Positions 52,463 through 60,396 of a DNA stretch of 64,000 nt are shown here, one piece after another. The DNA lies in assembly GCA_964417555.1 (NCBI GenBank), contig CAYQIM010000038.1, forward strand, positions 174,964 to 238,963, in the 5' to 3' direction. Every line of letters begins with the position of its first letter. Position 1 is the first letter of the stretch. The notes beneath the pieces are model-generated. The model searched no databases, was not told the origin of the DNA, and saw nothing but the letters and a program-made list of their open reading frames with translations. The DNA is from CAYQIM01 sp964417555 (GTDB taxonomy: Bacteria > Pseudomonadota > Gammaproteobacteria > Diplorickettsiales > Diplorickettsiaceae). A program made the translations under genes and the position numbers.

Positions 52463-53023
52463 TCATTCATGAATAAAGACATCGATGCGAGCAGGGGGTA
52501 AGTTACTCCATATCCATTGGCGACGTATAAGTTTTAAGTGAGGGGCAGGTGCTATCGTTTTACCCCATAGACTATAAGTGTATTGTATGAATAAGCTTCC
52601 TTTTTTTAAAACTTGCTCAATCTCCTTACCTATTTTTTTAACGGTAGGAGGTGATAAAGAGCGTAAAGGTAAGCTAGATACAATGGCTTGTATGGGAGTT
52701 GTTAGGGCGTATTTATCAAGCAATTGGTGTAAGTAGCCAGCATCCCCTTGAATAACGCTGACGTTTGGAAAGCGGTGAATGAGATGTTTTGCTAATTTAG
52801 GCGATCGTTCAATAACAATGAGCTCATGTAGAAAGCTTTTCTGCCGTAGCAGAGCCTCTGTAATAGCACCAGTTCCGGCACCTAGTTCAATAATGAGGCC
52901 TGAATTATTACAAGAAATTTGCTGCGCTAAAGCATTCGCTAACCTTTTGGAGCTAGGGAATAGTGCTCCTACGGAGCTAGGATGTGTAATGGCTTCGCGG
53001 AGAAATAGAATAAGACCCCTCAT
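52463..53023 (-). CDS. PmtA-like phospholipid N-methyltransferase family protein
   Basis: 186-residue class I methyltransferase: LREAITHPSSVGALFPSSKR at the N-terminus, SAM motif IIELGAGTGAITEALL, IVIERSPKLAKHL, VSSLPLRSLSP and the C-terminal WIWSNLPPARIDVF, which is the terminal signature of the bacterial phosphatidylethanolamine N-methyltransferase PmtA group. It may make mono- or dimethyl-PE or phosphatidylcholine. The group is close to KsgA-type rRNA dimethylases, but it lacks the KsgA C-terminal domain. Substrate is inferred from the family only. Confidence 0.72.
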   Translation of the reverse strand: MRGLILFLREAITHPSSVGALFPSSKRLANALAQQISCNNSGLIIELGAGTGAITEALLRQKSFLHELIVIERSPKLAKHLIHRFPNVSVIQGDAGYLHQLLDKYALTTPIQAIVSSLPLRSLSPPTVKKIGKEIEQVLKKGSLFIQYTYSLWGKTIAPAPHLKLIRRQWIWSNLPPARIDVFIHE

Positions 53024-53098
53024 TATTTTTTCCTACTACACTCTTTTTATCTTTAACGACAGTTTAAATGAAAAATAGGGGACTAGACTACCCTTCTA

Positions 53099-53115
53099 AG
53101 CCTCAACTTGAGGCT
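53099..53115 (-). terminator. Hairpin at the hisC stop
   Basis: AGCCTCAA and TTGAGGCT pair perfectly around a single base and overlap the hisC stop codon. The short loop makes it weak as an RNA hairpin; it may open to a smaller stem. Confidence 0.4.
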
Positions 53116-54142
53116 AAAGAATGGTTTCATTGCTTAGATAGGTCTTATCAAGCGCTTCTAGAAACTGTTGGTTTTGTCCTTCTAGTCCAATAGATATCCG
53201 TAAATGCTGAGGTAAGTTATAATCATGCAAGGGTCGTACCCTTATTCCATAGCTAACAAGCTTCTTATAAATAGGCAGGCTATTTTTTTTTAAATTTACG
53301 CAGATAAAATTAGTATGGGACGGCATGACACAAAGCGACAATTTTTTTAAACCTTGATTGAGTTGTTTACGTTCTTGTTGGATGACCAAACGAGTCGATT
53401 TCATATGTTCGACATCATCAAGTGTTGCCTGGGCAGCTGCTAAGGCGATTGAATTAACTGCAAAAGGCAAGCAAATACGATCTAAATGGTTTGCAATCTC
53501 AGGATGACTGATCGTATAGCCTAAGCGCAGTCCTGCTAAGCCATAGAACTTAGAAAAGGTTCTACTAATGATTAAATTAGGGTGTTTTTGGAGCAATTTT
53601 ATGGTTTGCGGGTAGTCTGAAGCTTCTATATATTCTCCATAGGCTTCATTAATAACGATAAGAATATTCTCGGTTAGGTTATCTAACAAATAGTTTAATT
53701 CGAGGTTATTGATGTAAGTTCCAGTAGGATTATTGGGATTCACAATAAAAATTACTTTTGTATTTGACTCAACAGCCGCTAAAATCTGCGTAGCCGTTGT
53801 ATATTCAATGGTGTTGGTTGCTTTCTTGAGTTGGGCGCCAGTATTAATGATAATTTTTTCGATACCTGTAAAAGAATAATTGAGCAATACGGCAGAATTC
53901 TTTGGTGTTAGATATACTTTAGCTATTAACTCTAATAAACCTTCTGAACCATTACCTAGTGTGATTGTATTAGGCTGTACACCGAAACGTATTGCTAGAT
54001 TCTTTTTTAAGGCTTCTACTTGGTGATCAGGATAATGGTGACAGTTTAGTAAGGCTTGCTGAGCCGCTTTTATTGCCAAAGGGCTGGGTCCTAAAGGATT
54101 TTCGTTACGATCAAGCCCAATAGCTTTTTTTAATAATACCAT
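53114..54142 (-). CDS. hisC: Histidinol-phosphate aminotransferase family protein
   Basis: A PLP-dependent fold type I aminotransferase, 342 residues: LDRNENPLGPSPLAIKAAQ, ITLGNGSEGLLELIAKVYLT, VNPNNPTGTYI, INEAYGEY and the PLP lysine in SRTFSKFYGLAGLRLGY, then GIRVRPLHDYNLPQHLRISI. No other histidine-pathway gene is nearby, so it may serve tyrosine/phenylalanine transamination instead, as some HisC paralogues do. It is divergent from coaX. Confidence 0.87.
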   Translation of the reverse strand: MVLLKKAIGLDRNENPLGPSPLAIKAAQQALLNCHHYPDHQVEALKKNLAIRFGVQPNTITLGNGSEGLLELIAKVYLTPKNSAVLLNYSFTGIEKIIINTGAQLKKATNTIEYTTATQILAAVESNTKVIFIVNPNNPTGTYINNLELNYLLDNLTENILIVINEAYGEYIEASDYPQTIKLLQKHPNLIISRTFSKFYGLAGLRLGYTISHPEIANHLDRICLPFAVNSIALAAAQATLDDVEHMKSTRLVIQQERKQLNQGLKKLSLCVMPSHTNFICVNLKKNSLPIYKKLVSYGIRVRPLHDYNLPQHLRISIGLEGQNQQFLEALDKTYLSNETIL

Positions 54143-54286
54143 TTTAACTAGAAGCAGAAGGAACGATTGTCATATCAAAGATATTATAAGTATAGTAGGC
54201 AAAATTTCTACTGTTTTTAATGGCGCTGAAGGGGGTACCCTTTCAATCTTTAGCATAAATCCTTTGTTATTATAATAGGAAGAATT

Positions 54287-55066
54287 ATGTTGTTATGTTT
54301 AGATGTAGGCAATACGCATACTTTAGGCGGTGTATTTGCCAATGAAAATAAACTTGTTTTACGGTTCCGTTATGCAACCCCTATGCTAGGGACGTCCGAT
54401 CAATTCGGGATTTTTTTACTTAATATTCTTAAATTTAATGATATTAATCCTTTAGATATCATGGAAATTGCTTTGTCGTCCGTAGTGCCGAATTTTGATT
54501 ATACCTTGAAACATTGTTTTAATCAGTACTTTAAAAAAGCAGATTATTTTATATTGAAACCAGGGGTTAAAACAGGTCTAAATATTCGCTGTAAAAACCC
54601 AAATGAGGTGGGGGCTGATCGGATTGCAAATGCTATCGGCGCAGTAACGGCTTTTCCTGGCAAGCCTCTTATTGTTGTAGATATGGGAACGGCTACAACA
54701 TTATGTGCTATTACGGCAAACTGTGATTACTTAGGCGGGGCTATTTTGCCTGGTATAAGGCTCTGTATGGAAACTTTAAAAAATAATACGGCTAAGTTGG
54801 TAGCAGTAGATATTGAAGAACCCTGTACTTACATAGGTAAAACTACACGTGAGAGTATACAAAGCGGGCTTTATTATGGACATCTGGGCGCATTAAGGGA
54901 GCTAATTTTGGGTTTTAAAAAGGAAGTTTTTTCAGAAGAAACCGCTATGGTAATCGGCACGGGTGGATTTTCACAGCTTTATGAAAAAGAAAGTTTATTT
55001 AACGCTATTATCCCCGATCTTACTTTACTTGGCTTAAAGAAGGCGTTTTCTTATAGAAAAAAATGA
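54287..55066 (+). CDS. coaX: Type III pantothenate kinase
   Basis: The first step of coenzyme A synthesis from pantothenate. 259 residues: MLLCLDVGNTHTLGGVF (P-loop-like), PGVKTGLNIRCKNPNEVGADRIANAIGAV split here as CKNPNEVGADRIANAIGA, VVDMGTATTLCAIT and GGAILPGIRLCMETL. No birA or SPOR-domain neighbour, unlike many gammaproteobacteria. A large hairpin follows the gene. Confidence 0.94.
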   Translation: MLLCLDVGNTHTLGGVFANENKLVLRFRYATPMLGTSDQFGIFLLNILKFNDINPLDIMEIALSSVVPNFDYTLKHCFNQYFKKADYFILKPGVKTGLNIRCKNPNEVGADRIANAIGAVTAFPGKPLIVVDMGTATTLCAITANCDYLGGAILPGIRLCMETLKNNTAKLVAVDIEEPCTYIGKTTRESIQSGLYYGHLGALRELILGFKKEVFSEETAMVIGTGGFSQLYEKESLFNAIIPDLTLLGLKKAFSYRKK

Positions 55067-55097
55067 ATTTTATATAGGATAAGAATTTACTCCTATT

Positions 55098-55147
55098 AGA
55101 CCTCTTGCATAATCAAAAAGAAGAATTGATTTTGCAAGAGAAGGTCT
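55098..55147. repeat. 50-bp near-perfect inverted repeat (terminator or mobile-element relic)
   Basis: AGACCTCTTGCA and, after ATCAA-TTGAT inner pairing, TGCAAGAGAAGGTCT: about 17 paired bases between convergent coaX and the YdcF-like gene. It would terminate both transcripts. The sequence AGACCTCTTGCA resembles insertion-sequence ends I have seen in intracellular bacteria, but no transposase or target duplication is visible. Confidence 0.55.
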
Positions 55148-55148
55148 A

Positions 55149-56042
55149 CTAGTTTATCGATTTTTTATTCCAACCAAAAAAATTATAAATATAAAAGCGT
55201 GCGATTCCAATAAATTCGTGCAGCGCAAAATCATTCATTGCTAGATTATAACCCAGTGGAAATTTAGAGAATGGGATAGCGATAAAATCGGATGGAATAG
55301 GGATAGGGTGAATATTAAAATAGGAAAAGTATAATAAAGCCCTTTTTAAGGATAAACCTGAATCTACAAGTAATATCTGCCCAGCAAGTTGTTGTTTTAA
55401 TAGTATGCTGCTAAATTTAGCATTTTCGAAAGTGTTTTTACTATGCGGTTCTAGTTGAATATCCGTCGGATTAATACCTAAAGCTATTAATGTGTCTCGA
55501 TAAGTAGCGGCTTCAGTTTTTCCATTGTGTAAGGGATCTCCACCGCTGATTAAAACATGACAAGAAACTGAATTAATTTTACAGCGGCGATACAATTCGG
55601 TAGTGATAGTGATTCTTGAAAAAGACATAAAACTTGGGTTTATTTTGTTTGATCCAGGCCTCTTGCTAGTTCCTGCGCCTAATACCACAATGGTATTATT
55701 TTTTTTCCAATCAATATCGCGTGGAGCTTTATCTGTTTGTAAGGAATGTAATAAGTAAGAAGGAAGCAAACCGTTTCCTATGGCAAAGAAAATAATCAAG
55801 GTAGCTGACATAGATAAAAGACAGGCCTTTTTATATTTAAATACGCCTAAAACGAGGCTGAAAAATAAAAGAAAAAAAATAAATAGAGTTGACATTAATT
55901 TTTTGTATAATGAAATGTTAGATAAATTTAATGATATATTAAATATATAAGAAAACAAGCGTGTGATTCTTGACTCAATTCTAAAACCGTGAATAATAAA
56001 GATTATAAGGAAAGTTACCGTTACTGGTATATATTTTAGCAT
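55149..56042 (-). CDS. YdcF/ElyC-like DUF218 membrane protein
   Basis: 297 residues. Three N-terminal hydrophobic spans (about 5-22, 48-68 and 74-96) are followed by a DUF218 domain: NTIVVLGAGTSKRP, CHVLISGGDPLHNGKTEAAT, PTDIQLEPHSKNTFENAKFS and QILLVDSGLSLKRALLYF. DUF218 proteins such as ElyC and SanA act at the cell envelope, in peptidoglycan-related functions that are not fully defined. Length and three-span topology fit the YdcF-like branch with extra N-terminal helices. No operon partner. Confidence 0.82.
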   Translation of the reverse strand: MLKYIPVTVTFLIIFIIHGFRIESRITRLFSYIFNISLNLSNISLYKKLMSTLFIFFLLFFSLVLGVFKYKKACLLSMSATLIIFFAIGNGLLPSYLLHSLQTDKAPRDIDWKKNNTIVVLGAGTSKRPGSNKINPSFMSFSRITITTELYRRCKINSVSCHVLISGGDPLHNGKTEAATYRDTLIALGINPTDIQLEPHSKNTFENAKFSSILLKQQLAGQILLVDSGLSLKRALLYFSYFNIHPIPIPSDFIAIPFSKFPLGYNLAMNDFALHEFIGIARFYIYNFFGWNKKSIN

Positions 56043-56117
56043 TACTTATTAAGTAACATTTGTTAAGGGATTGATTATGTATTTAATAAAAGGGACAGTC
56101 TTTAAGAAAAAAATACC

Positions 56118-56242
56118 TATACACTTCGTGCTTGAATTTTTGCGACGTTGCCACTCATTTCTCCGCCTTTGCGTCTATTATAAAAACGAAGGTGGCTTCA
56201 TTTCCCAGGTATCTTGCTAAAAATCCAATTGCTGTAAATATA
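56118..56242 (-). repeat. 125-bp palindromic element, copy 3 (intergenic, diverged)
   Basis: On the plus strand it reads TATACACTTCGTGCTTGAAT, keeps a central GGTGGCTTCATTT shared with the reverse complement of the pyrC copy, and ends CCAATTGCTGTAAATATA. It is exactly 125 bp like copies 1 and 2, with more substitutions. It lies between the divergent YdcF-like and MFS genes and may affect their promoters. Confidence 0.8.
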
Positions 56243-56281
56243 CATGGCGCTTCGTTTCCAAATTCCTTGGTTTTATGAGTT

Positions 56282-57463
56282 ATGAAGATAACATCAGATA
56301 TTGTTTGGCGTCAGCAGGCGAGTTTAGTCGTATTTTCTCAGTTTATTATTATTTTAGTCCTGGATATGAGTGGTCCTTACTGGCCACTTATTTTATCTTC
56401 ACTGCATTCGTTAAATCCTCGAGCACTGCAGTATTGGAGCGGTGCTATTTATATGGCACCGTTTTTAACAACTATTTTTACGACTTTATTATGGACAAAA
56501 TTGGGCGAGCGCATAGGTTATAAAAAAATGATATTACGCGCGGGATTTGCCTTAGCAGCGACGCAATGGTCGTTAATTTTTTTTGATAATCCGTGGCTGA
56601 TTTTTAGCATTAGATTGTTACAAGGGGCCTTAGCGGGATTTACTGCTGCTGCACAAGCTTGGTCGTTAGCCATAACCCCCACCAATGTACATAGTCAGGT
56701 TTTGGGTCGCTTGCAAGCCGCTACTGCTATGGGAAGCATTATAGGCCCAGTATGTGGAGGAATGCTATCACACTATTATGGCTACATTTCTATTTTTATT
56801 TCATCAGGTATTATTTGTTTACTTATCACAAGTATTCTCGCTATATTTCTGCAAGATAATCCTAAAAAGCAAAGTATTTTAAAGCATAAAAAAACCAAAA
56901 AATTTTTTTGGGGAGAGCGGGGTAAGAATTTACTACTTTTATTGATTTGTAGTACACAAGCTGCCCGATGGATGCCTACGCCTTTTTTTGCTTTATATGT
57001 GATACAACGGTTACATGCAGGTAATTTAACGTTAGGATTTATCTATGCGAGTATTGCGCTCGCTATTTCTTTGACTACACCGAGTTTTGGACGCGTGATA
57101 GATCGCCAAACAACCTATGTTTGGACAAGGGTATGTTTGGTATTAGCTTTACTATTAAGTGGAGTAGTGCAATGGGGATTTGCTTTTATTACACGCTCTT
57201 ATTTTGCATTTATTTTAAGTTTATTTTGGGGTGTGGGTTTAGGAATTATCTCGTTAACATTGTTTACTTTTTTATTGAAAGATGTTAATGATAACGCAAG
57301 AGCCAATGCAGTGGGTTTAGGAAATACCGCATTAAAATTAGGCAACTTGTTGGGAATTATTGCGGGTGCGTTAGTGCAAGCTGAGGGGCAGTTTATGTTA
57401 AGCTTTATGGTTATTGGTTGTTTTTACTTTATCTTAGCCGCGTTAGCCGGATGCTATAAATGA
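56282..57463 (+). CDS. Major facilitator superfamily transporter
   Basis: 393 residues with 12 predicted spans. The MFS signature between spans 2 and 3 reads KLGERIGYKKMILRAG, and the antiporter-type motif at span 5 reads LGRLQAATAMGSIIGPVCGG (LGxxxGxxxxxGPxxGG type), which points to proton-coupled export of drugs or small molecules. Closest general type is the DHA1 (TetA/MdtG) group. It lies 0.9 kb before the cyclodipeptide synthase operon on the same strand; a role in exporting its product is possible but unproven. Confidence 0.85.
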   Translation: MKITSDIVWRQQASLVVFSQFIIILVLDMSGPYWPLILSSLHSLNPRALQYWSGAIYMAPFLTTIFTTLLWTKLGERIGYKKMILRAGFALAATQWSLIFFDNPWLIFSIRLLQGALAGFTAAAQAWSLAITPTNVHSQVLGRLQAATAMGSIIGPVCGGMLSHYYGYISIFISSGIICLLITSILAIFLQDNPKKQSILKHKKTKKFFWGERGKNLLLLLICSTQAARWMPTPFFALYVIQRLHAGNLTLGFIYASIALAISLTTPSFGRVIDRQTTYVWTRVCLVLALLLSGVVQWGFAFITRSYFAFILSLFWGVGLGIISLTLFTFLLKDVNDNARANAVGLGNTALKLGNLLGIIAGALVQAEGQFMLSFMVIGCFYFILAALAGCYK

Positions 57464-57540
57464 AGCTAAATAGTTAAAAGCACTCTTGAAAGTGAGAATT
57501 GGCTAAGCTAGCTAAGCTATTTTCTAGAATTTTAATTATT

Positions 57541-57915
57541 ATGAAAAAATTATTTGGGCAATTTTCACGTTTTTTTATCGCTGGCGCTTCATCAGCTTTG
57601 ATTCAGTTTTCCGTATTAACGGGCTTAGTGGAATACTTTTTTGTTAGACCTATCTTTGCTTCTTCGCTGGGTTATTTATCAGGAGCCCTTGCTAACTATT
57701 TTCTCAATCATTATTTTACATTTAAAAGTATATTGCCTCATAGGCAAGCTTTATTACGCTTTTCATTAAACTCCTTTTTTGGATTTTTTATTAATTTTAT
57801 GATGATGTATTTTCTTTTACATTATTATCACTATTTACCGAGTCAGGTATTCACTTCAATCATTATTTTAATCTGGAACTTTACAATCCATCGTTGTTGG
57901 ACTTTTCGCTCATAG
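57541..57915 (+). CDS. GtrA-family membrane protein
   Basis: 124 residues with four spans from the ATG at 57541 (MKKLFGQFSRFFIAGASSAL). Hallmarks: the N-terminal RFFIAGASSALIQF, GYLSGALANYFLNHYFTFKS, RFSLNSFFGFFINFM and the terminal IWNFTIHRCWTF. GtrA-like proteins are thought to flip polyprenyl-linked sugars. There is no adjacent glycosyltransferase, so the partner is unknown. The frame is open upstream to 57499 without a start as good. Confidence 0.85.
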   Translation: MKKLFGQFSRFFIAGASSALIQFSVLTGLVEYFFVRPIFASSLGYLSGALANYFLNHYFTFKSILPHRQALLRFSLNSFFGFFINFMMMYFLLHYYHYLPSQVFTSIIILIWNFTIHRCWTFRS

Positions 57916-58133
57916 CATTACTGTTTTGTTGCTGACGGATCTACGGAGCTCATTGAAAAGCTGGCTCCCGATCGCTACATTCAAAATATAATTTTTTACA
58001 TAAGTTTAGACTTAAAGAAAGATTTTATTCGCGATGTATCCTTCTTTTATAGGATATTTTTATTCCTTAGACCTGGGTAAGCTTTATCTAATTTTTTACT
58101 ACAAAGAAAAAGTATTTATAAAAGGAGGTTCTC

Positions 58134-58283
58134 GTGGGCGGACAAGAAGCTTTAGTTAAGCCGTCCCGTAGTTGCAGCCGGCATAGATTAAGTGATCCAT
58201 TTAAATTACCCCCCAATCTATCATGTGGGTATATATATCCACCCAATTTATACCAGCTTAAAAATGTTTTCTTATTTTTTTAA
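58134..58283 (+). CDS. Possible 49-residue small protein or leader peptide
   Basis: A GTG at 58134 lies five bases after a near-perfect Shine-Dalgarno AAAGGAGG, the strongest in the area, and opens a 49-codon frame (MGGQEALVKPSRSCSRHRLS, a PPNLSCGYIYPPNLY doublet, end NVFLFF). No homology is recognised. It sits 116 bases before the LuxR-type gene. It may be a leader peptide whose translation controls the operon, or a small protein. The rest of 57916-58393 contains a hairpin around GTGGGTATATATATCCACCC and nothing else clear. Confidence 0.4.
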   Translation: MGGQEALVKPSRSCSRHRLSDPFKLPPNLSCGYIYPPNLYQLKNVFLFF

Positions 58284-58379
58284 GCTAGAAAAATATTTAT
58301 ACAAAGAACTACTTACTAATAAAAGTAAGTTTTCGAGCTGACTAACAAACAACACAATGTTTTAGAAGCTCTCACCACC

Positions 58380-58399
58380 GTCAACAAAAGGGGTTGACC
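58380..58399 (+). promoter_or_regulatory. Hairpin presenting the ribosome-binding site of the LuxR-type gene
   Basis: GTCAAC (58380-58385) pairs with GTTGAC (58393-58398), leaving AAAAGGG, the Shine-Dalgarno, as a seven-base loop right before the ATG at 58400. Such a loop could be a site for translational control (RNA-binding protein or temperature). Confidence 0.4.
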
Positions 58400-58843
58400 A
58401 TGGCTAATGAAAGAATATCGCTAATAAAAATTAAGCGCAATTTAATCAAAATTGAAGAAGAGTACTATGATACCGCAGCTCATTTCGGTTTACTCAATAA
58501 TGGAGTTAGTAACCCAAGCAAGGAAGAAATATTAGAATATAAAAAGTATCTTAATCATACTTATCTAGGCTTATACATCCTTTTAGAAAAACCATTAACC
58601 AATCGTCAAATAGATATTCTTTATAGGGCATCCTGTGGAGAAGAAGTCAGTGAAACTGCTATTCACCTTAATATTTCTATAAATAGAGTTTTAGAAATCC
58701 GTAAAGAAGTATTTAAAAGATTCAATGCCAATAATGCTAAGCAAGCACTTTACAGAGCTACAAGTGCTGGATATCTGCCTGCATATAGTAAGGCACCTCC
58801 AACTTTAAAAAAAAGAATAAATGGACTAAATGTCGCAGTCTAA
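58400..58843 (+). CDS. LuxR/GerE-type helix-turn-helix protein
   Basis: 147 residues from the ATG at 58400. The C-terminal half holds a GerE-type HTH: PLTNRQIDILYRASCGEEVS, ETAIHLNISINRVLEIRKEV, FKRFNANNAKQALYRA, that is L-T-x-R-x-x-x-x-L through the recognition helix and the dimer helix. The first 60 residues are helical and match neither a receiver nor an autoinducer domain that I know. First gene of a four-gene unit with the membrane-anchored unknown, the cyclodipeptide synthase and the PAS kinase. It is the natural candidate for the operon's regulator; what it senses is unknown. Confidence 0.8.
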   Translation: MANERISLIKIKRNLIKIEEEYYDTAAHFGLLNNGVSNPSKEEILEYKKYLNHTYLGLYILLEKPLTNRQIDILYRASCGEEVSETAIHLNISINRVLEIRKEVFKRFNANNAKQALYRATSAGYLPAYSKAPPTLKKRINGLNVAV

Positions 58844-58857
58844 GAAGAGGGATAATT

Positions 58858-59550
58858 ATGCTTAATAAAGAAAACAAAAACCAACTTGTTGAAGAGTCTT
58901 TCGCACGGCTTTTAAGGCAGTTAAAAGAAGCAAAGCTACATAAGATAAACTGTGTTTGTATCAGGCTGAGTCAATTTGAAAGCTTGAATGAGGGTATAAG
59001 AAATTTAGAAAATATTCAATTTGCTTCGGTAGAGGATTTTGGTTCAGTCAAGGAGATTTTAGAGATTGAACAATTTTTTTTACGCTCAGATACATTAAAG
59101 CGTTTTTGCTTTCCTGCTTATAGACCTTTTATCAATCCATCACTTCTTACCTATGTTGAGATTGAAGTGTTATTAGATACCCTTGAGATGAAAGCAGAGG
59201 ACTTAAGATGTAGCGGACATAGGCTTGCTGCGAGTGAAGCGAAAAGTTTAGTTTTTGAACTACGTAATTTAAATCGCTGGCATTTCAGCGAAGAAAAAAT
59301 TGATTATCTCGACTATAAAACGCGCGCATTGCAACGTATTAATGAAAGCCGACCGATATTAGAACAACATCGTGGTTACAAAGAACTGATTGGAAATTTA
59401 TTTTTACTGATTTTGACAGCAGGAACGGCTTTTCTTATTAACAAAGCCTGTACTGGCCATTTTCTCTTTTTCAAACAAACTGAGAGCGCTAAGCAGATAA
59501 ATGTACTGACTCAAACGATTGATGCTTACCCCTTATTAAAAACGTTATAA
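58858..59550 (+). CDS. Membrane-anchored protein of unknown function
   Basis: 230 residues. The first 170 are soluble, charged and helical; one membrane span lies near 182-198 (GNLFLLILTAGTAFLINKA), and a short tail ends TIDAYPLLKTL. The segment HRGYKELIGN before the span and GHFLFFKQTES after it resemble a C-terminal module that I recall from many Legionella hypothetical and effector-candidate proteins. That is a resemblance, not a database result. It follows the LuxR-type gene by 14 bases with AGAGGG upstream, so it is cotranscribed. Function unknown. Confidence 0.72.
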   Translation: MLNKENKNQLVEESFARLLRQLKEAKLHKINCVCIRLSQFESLNEGIRNLENIQFASVEDFGSVKEILEIEQFFLRSDTLKRFCFPAYRPFINPSLLTYVEIEVLLDTLEMKAEDLRCSGHRLAASEAKSLVFELRNLNRWHFSEEKIDYLDYKTRALQRINESRPILEQHRGYKELIGNLFLLILTAGTAFLINKACTGHFLFFKQTESAKQINVLTQTIDAYPLLKTL

Positions 59551-59583
59551 AAAATAAATCAAATTTACAAGCCAATAACAACA

Positions 59584-60381
59584 ATGAGGATAACTATGTC
59601 AAGAAAACCACGGCTTCTATTCACTCAAACTGATAAAGAAGAGTCTTATGAAACAAAACAACATATTCTGGGTTATGCTTCTCAAATCATATTGCCCATT
59701 AGTGTAGGACAACCATATCATAAAGGTGGTAATCTGGAAGAAACTTTAAAGCTTATCAAAAAAGCCTATGCCCAAGTATCTCTTCCGAACATCCGAATCG
59801 TACTTGCCGATACCCTTCAACGTTATAGCTTGGCCATGCAAATGGGCAAAACAGCCGAAGATTGTGAAGGATTAGCACGAGAAAAGGGAGAAGAATGGAA
59901 AGACCGTTATTTATTATCTATAAAAAATCTGTTAGGTGAAACTATCCAGCTAGAAACCTGGGAAAAATGGCAAAAACACGAACTTTTCCAACCCTTTCTA
60001 AAACAAATTGAAGCTTATTACAGAGACCATCCACAATTTAGAGAAGCTTTAGAAGCCGATATTAATGTGTTTGAAAAGAGACGCCACCCGAATCGTTTCA
60101 GCGAAACCGAAAGAGATTATTGCCGTTCTTATATTAAAGAAGAATGCGCTGTATTAAAAATTTGGGAATATGATCAAGTTTCTCCGCGTTATCGCTTGAT
60201 CATCTATCCGAAAAAGTTATCACAGTCGATGACACTGATAAAAAGCCAGTCGACTCAATTTAAATCACTTTCAGCTGAGCTACCTACTTCACTGACTGAA
60301 AATAGCAGTCGCTTTTTTGCTTGTGTTGAAACAATAGAAACTGAAAAAGATTTTTCAAATCTATCACTTTCAAAAAAATAA
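59584..60381 (+). CDS. Cyclodipeptide synthase (XYP subfamily)
   Basis: Cyclodipeptide synthases take two aminoacyl-tRNAs and make a diketopiperazine. Numbered from the ATG at 59584: PISVGQPYHKGG carries the nucleophilic Ser40 with Gln at the X position three residues later; IVLADTLQRYSLAMQMGK and EKGEEWKDR are the family's tRNA-side motifs; YIKEE gives catalytic Tyr183 and Glu187; and IIYP gives Tyr208-Pro209, which marks the XYP rather than NYQ subfamily. The ATG at 59596 (GAGG upstream) is an alternative start. About 56 residues follow the core, including a Ser-rich tail. Residue choice cannot be predicted. No cyclodipeptide-tailoring oxidase or methyltransferase adjoins; a kinase gene follows after 15 bases. 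Confidence 0.85.
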   Translation: MRITMSRKPRLLFTQTDKEESYETKQHILGYASQIILPISVGQPYHKGGNLEETLKLIKKAYAQVSLPNIRIVLADTLQRYSLAMQMGKTAEDCEGLAREKGEEWKDRYLLSIKNLLGETIQLETWEKWQKHELFQPFLKQIEAYYRDHPQFREALEADINVFEKRRHPNRFSETERDYCRSYIKEECAVLKIWEYDQVSPRYRLIIYPKKLSQSMTLIKSQSTQFKSLSAELPTSLTENSSRFFACVETIETEKDFSNLSLSKK

Positions 60382-60396
60382 ACTAACAAAGGGAAA

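Noticed and set aside
56282..57463. MFS transporter as dedicated exporter of the cyclodipeptide
   Set aside because: It lies 0.9 kb away with gtrA and a leader region in between, and the family is too broad; only proximity supports the idea.
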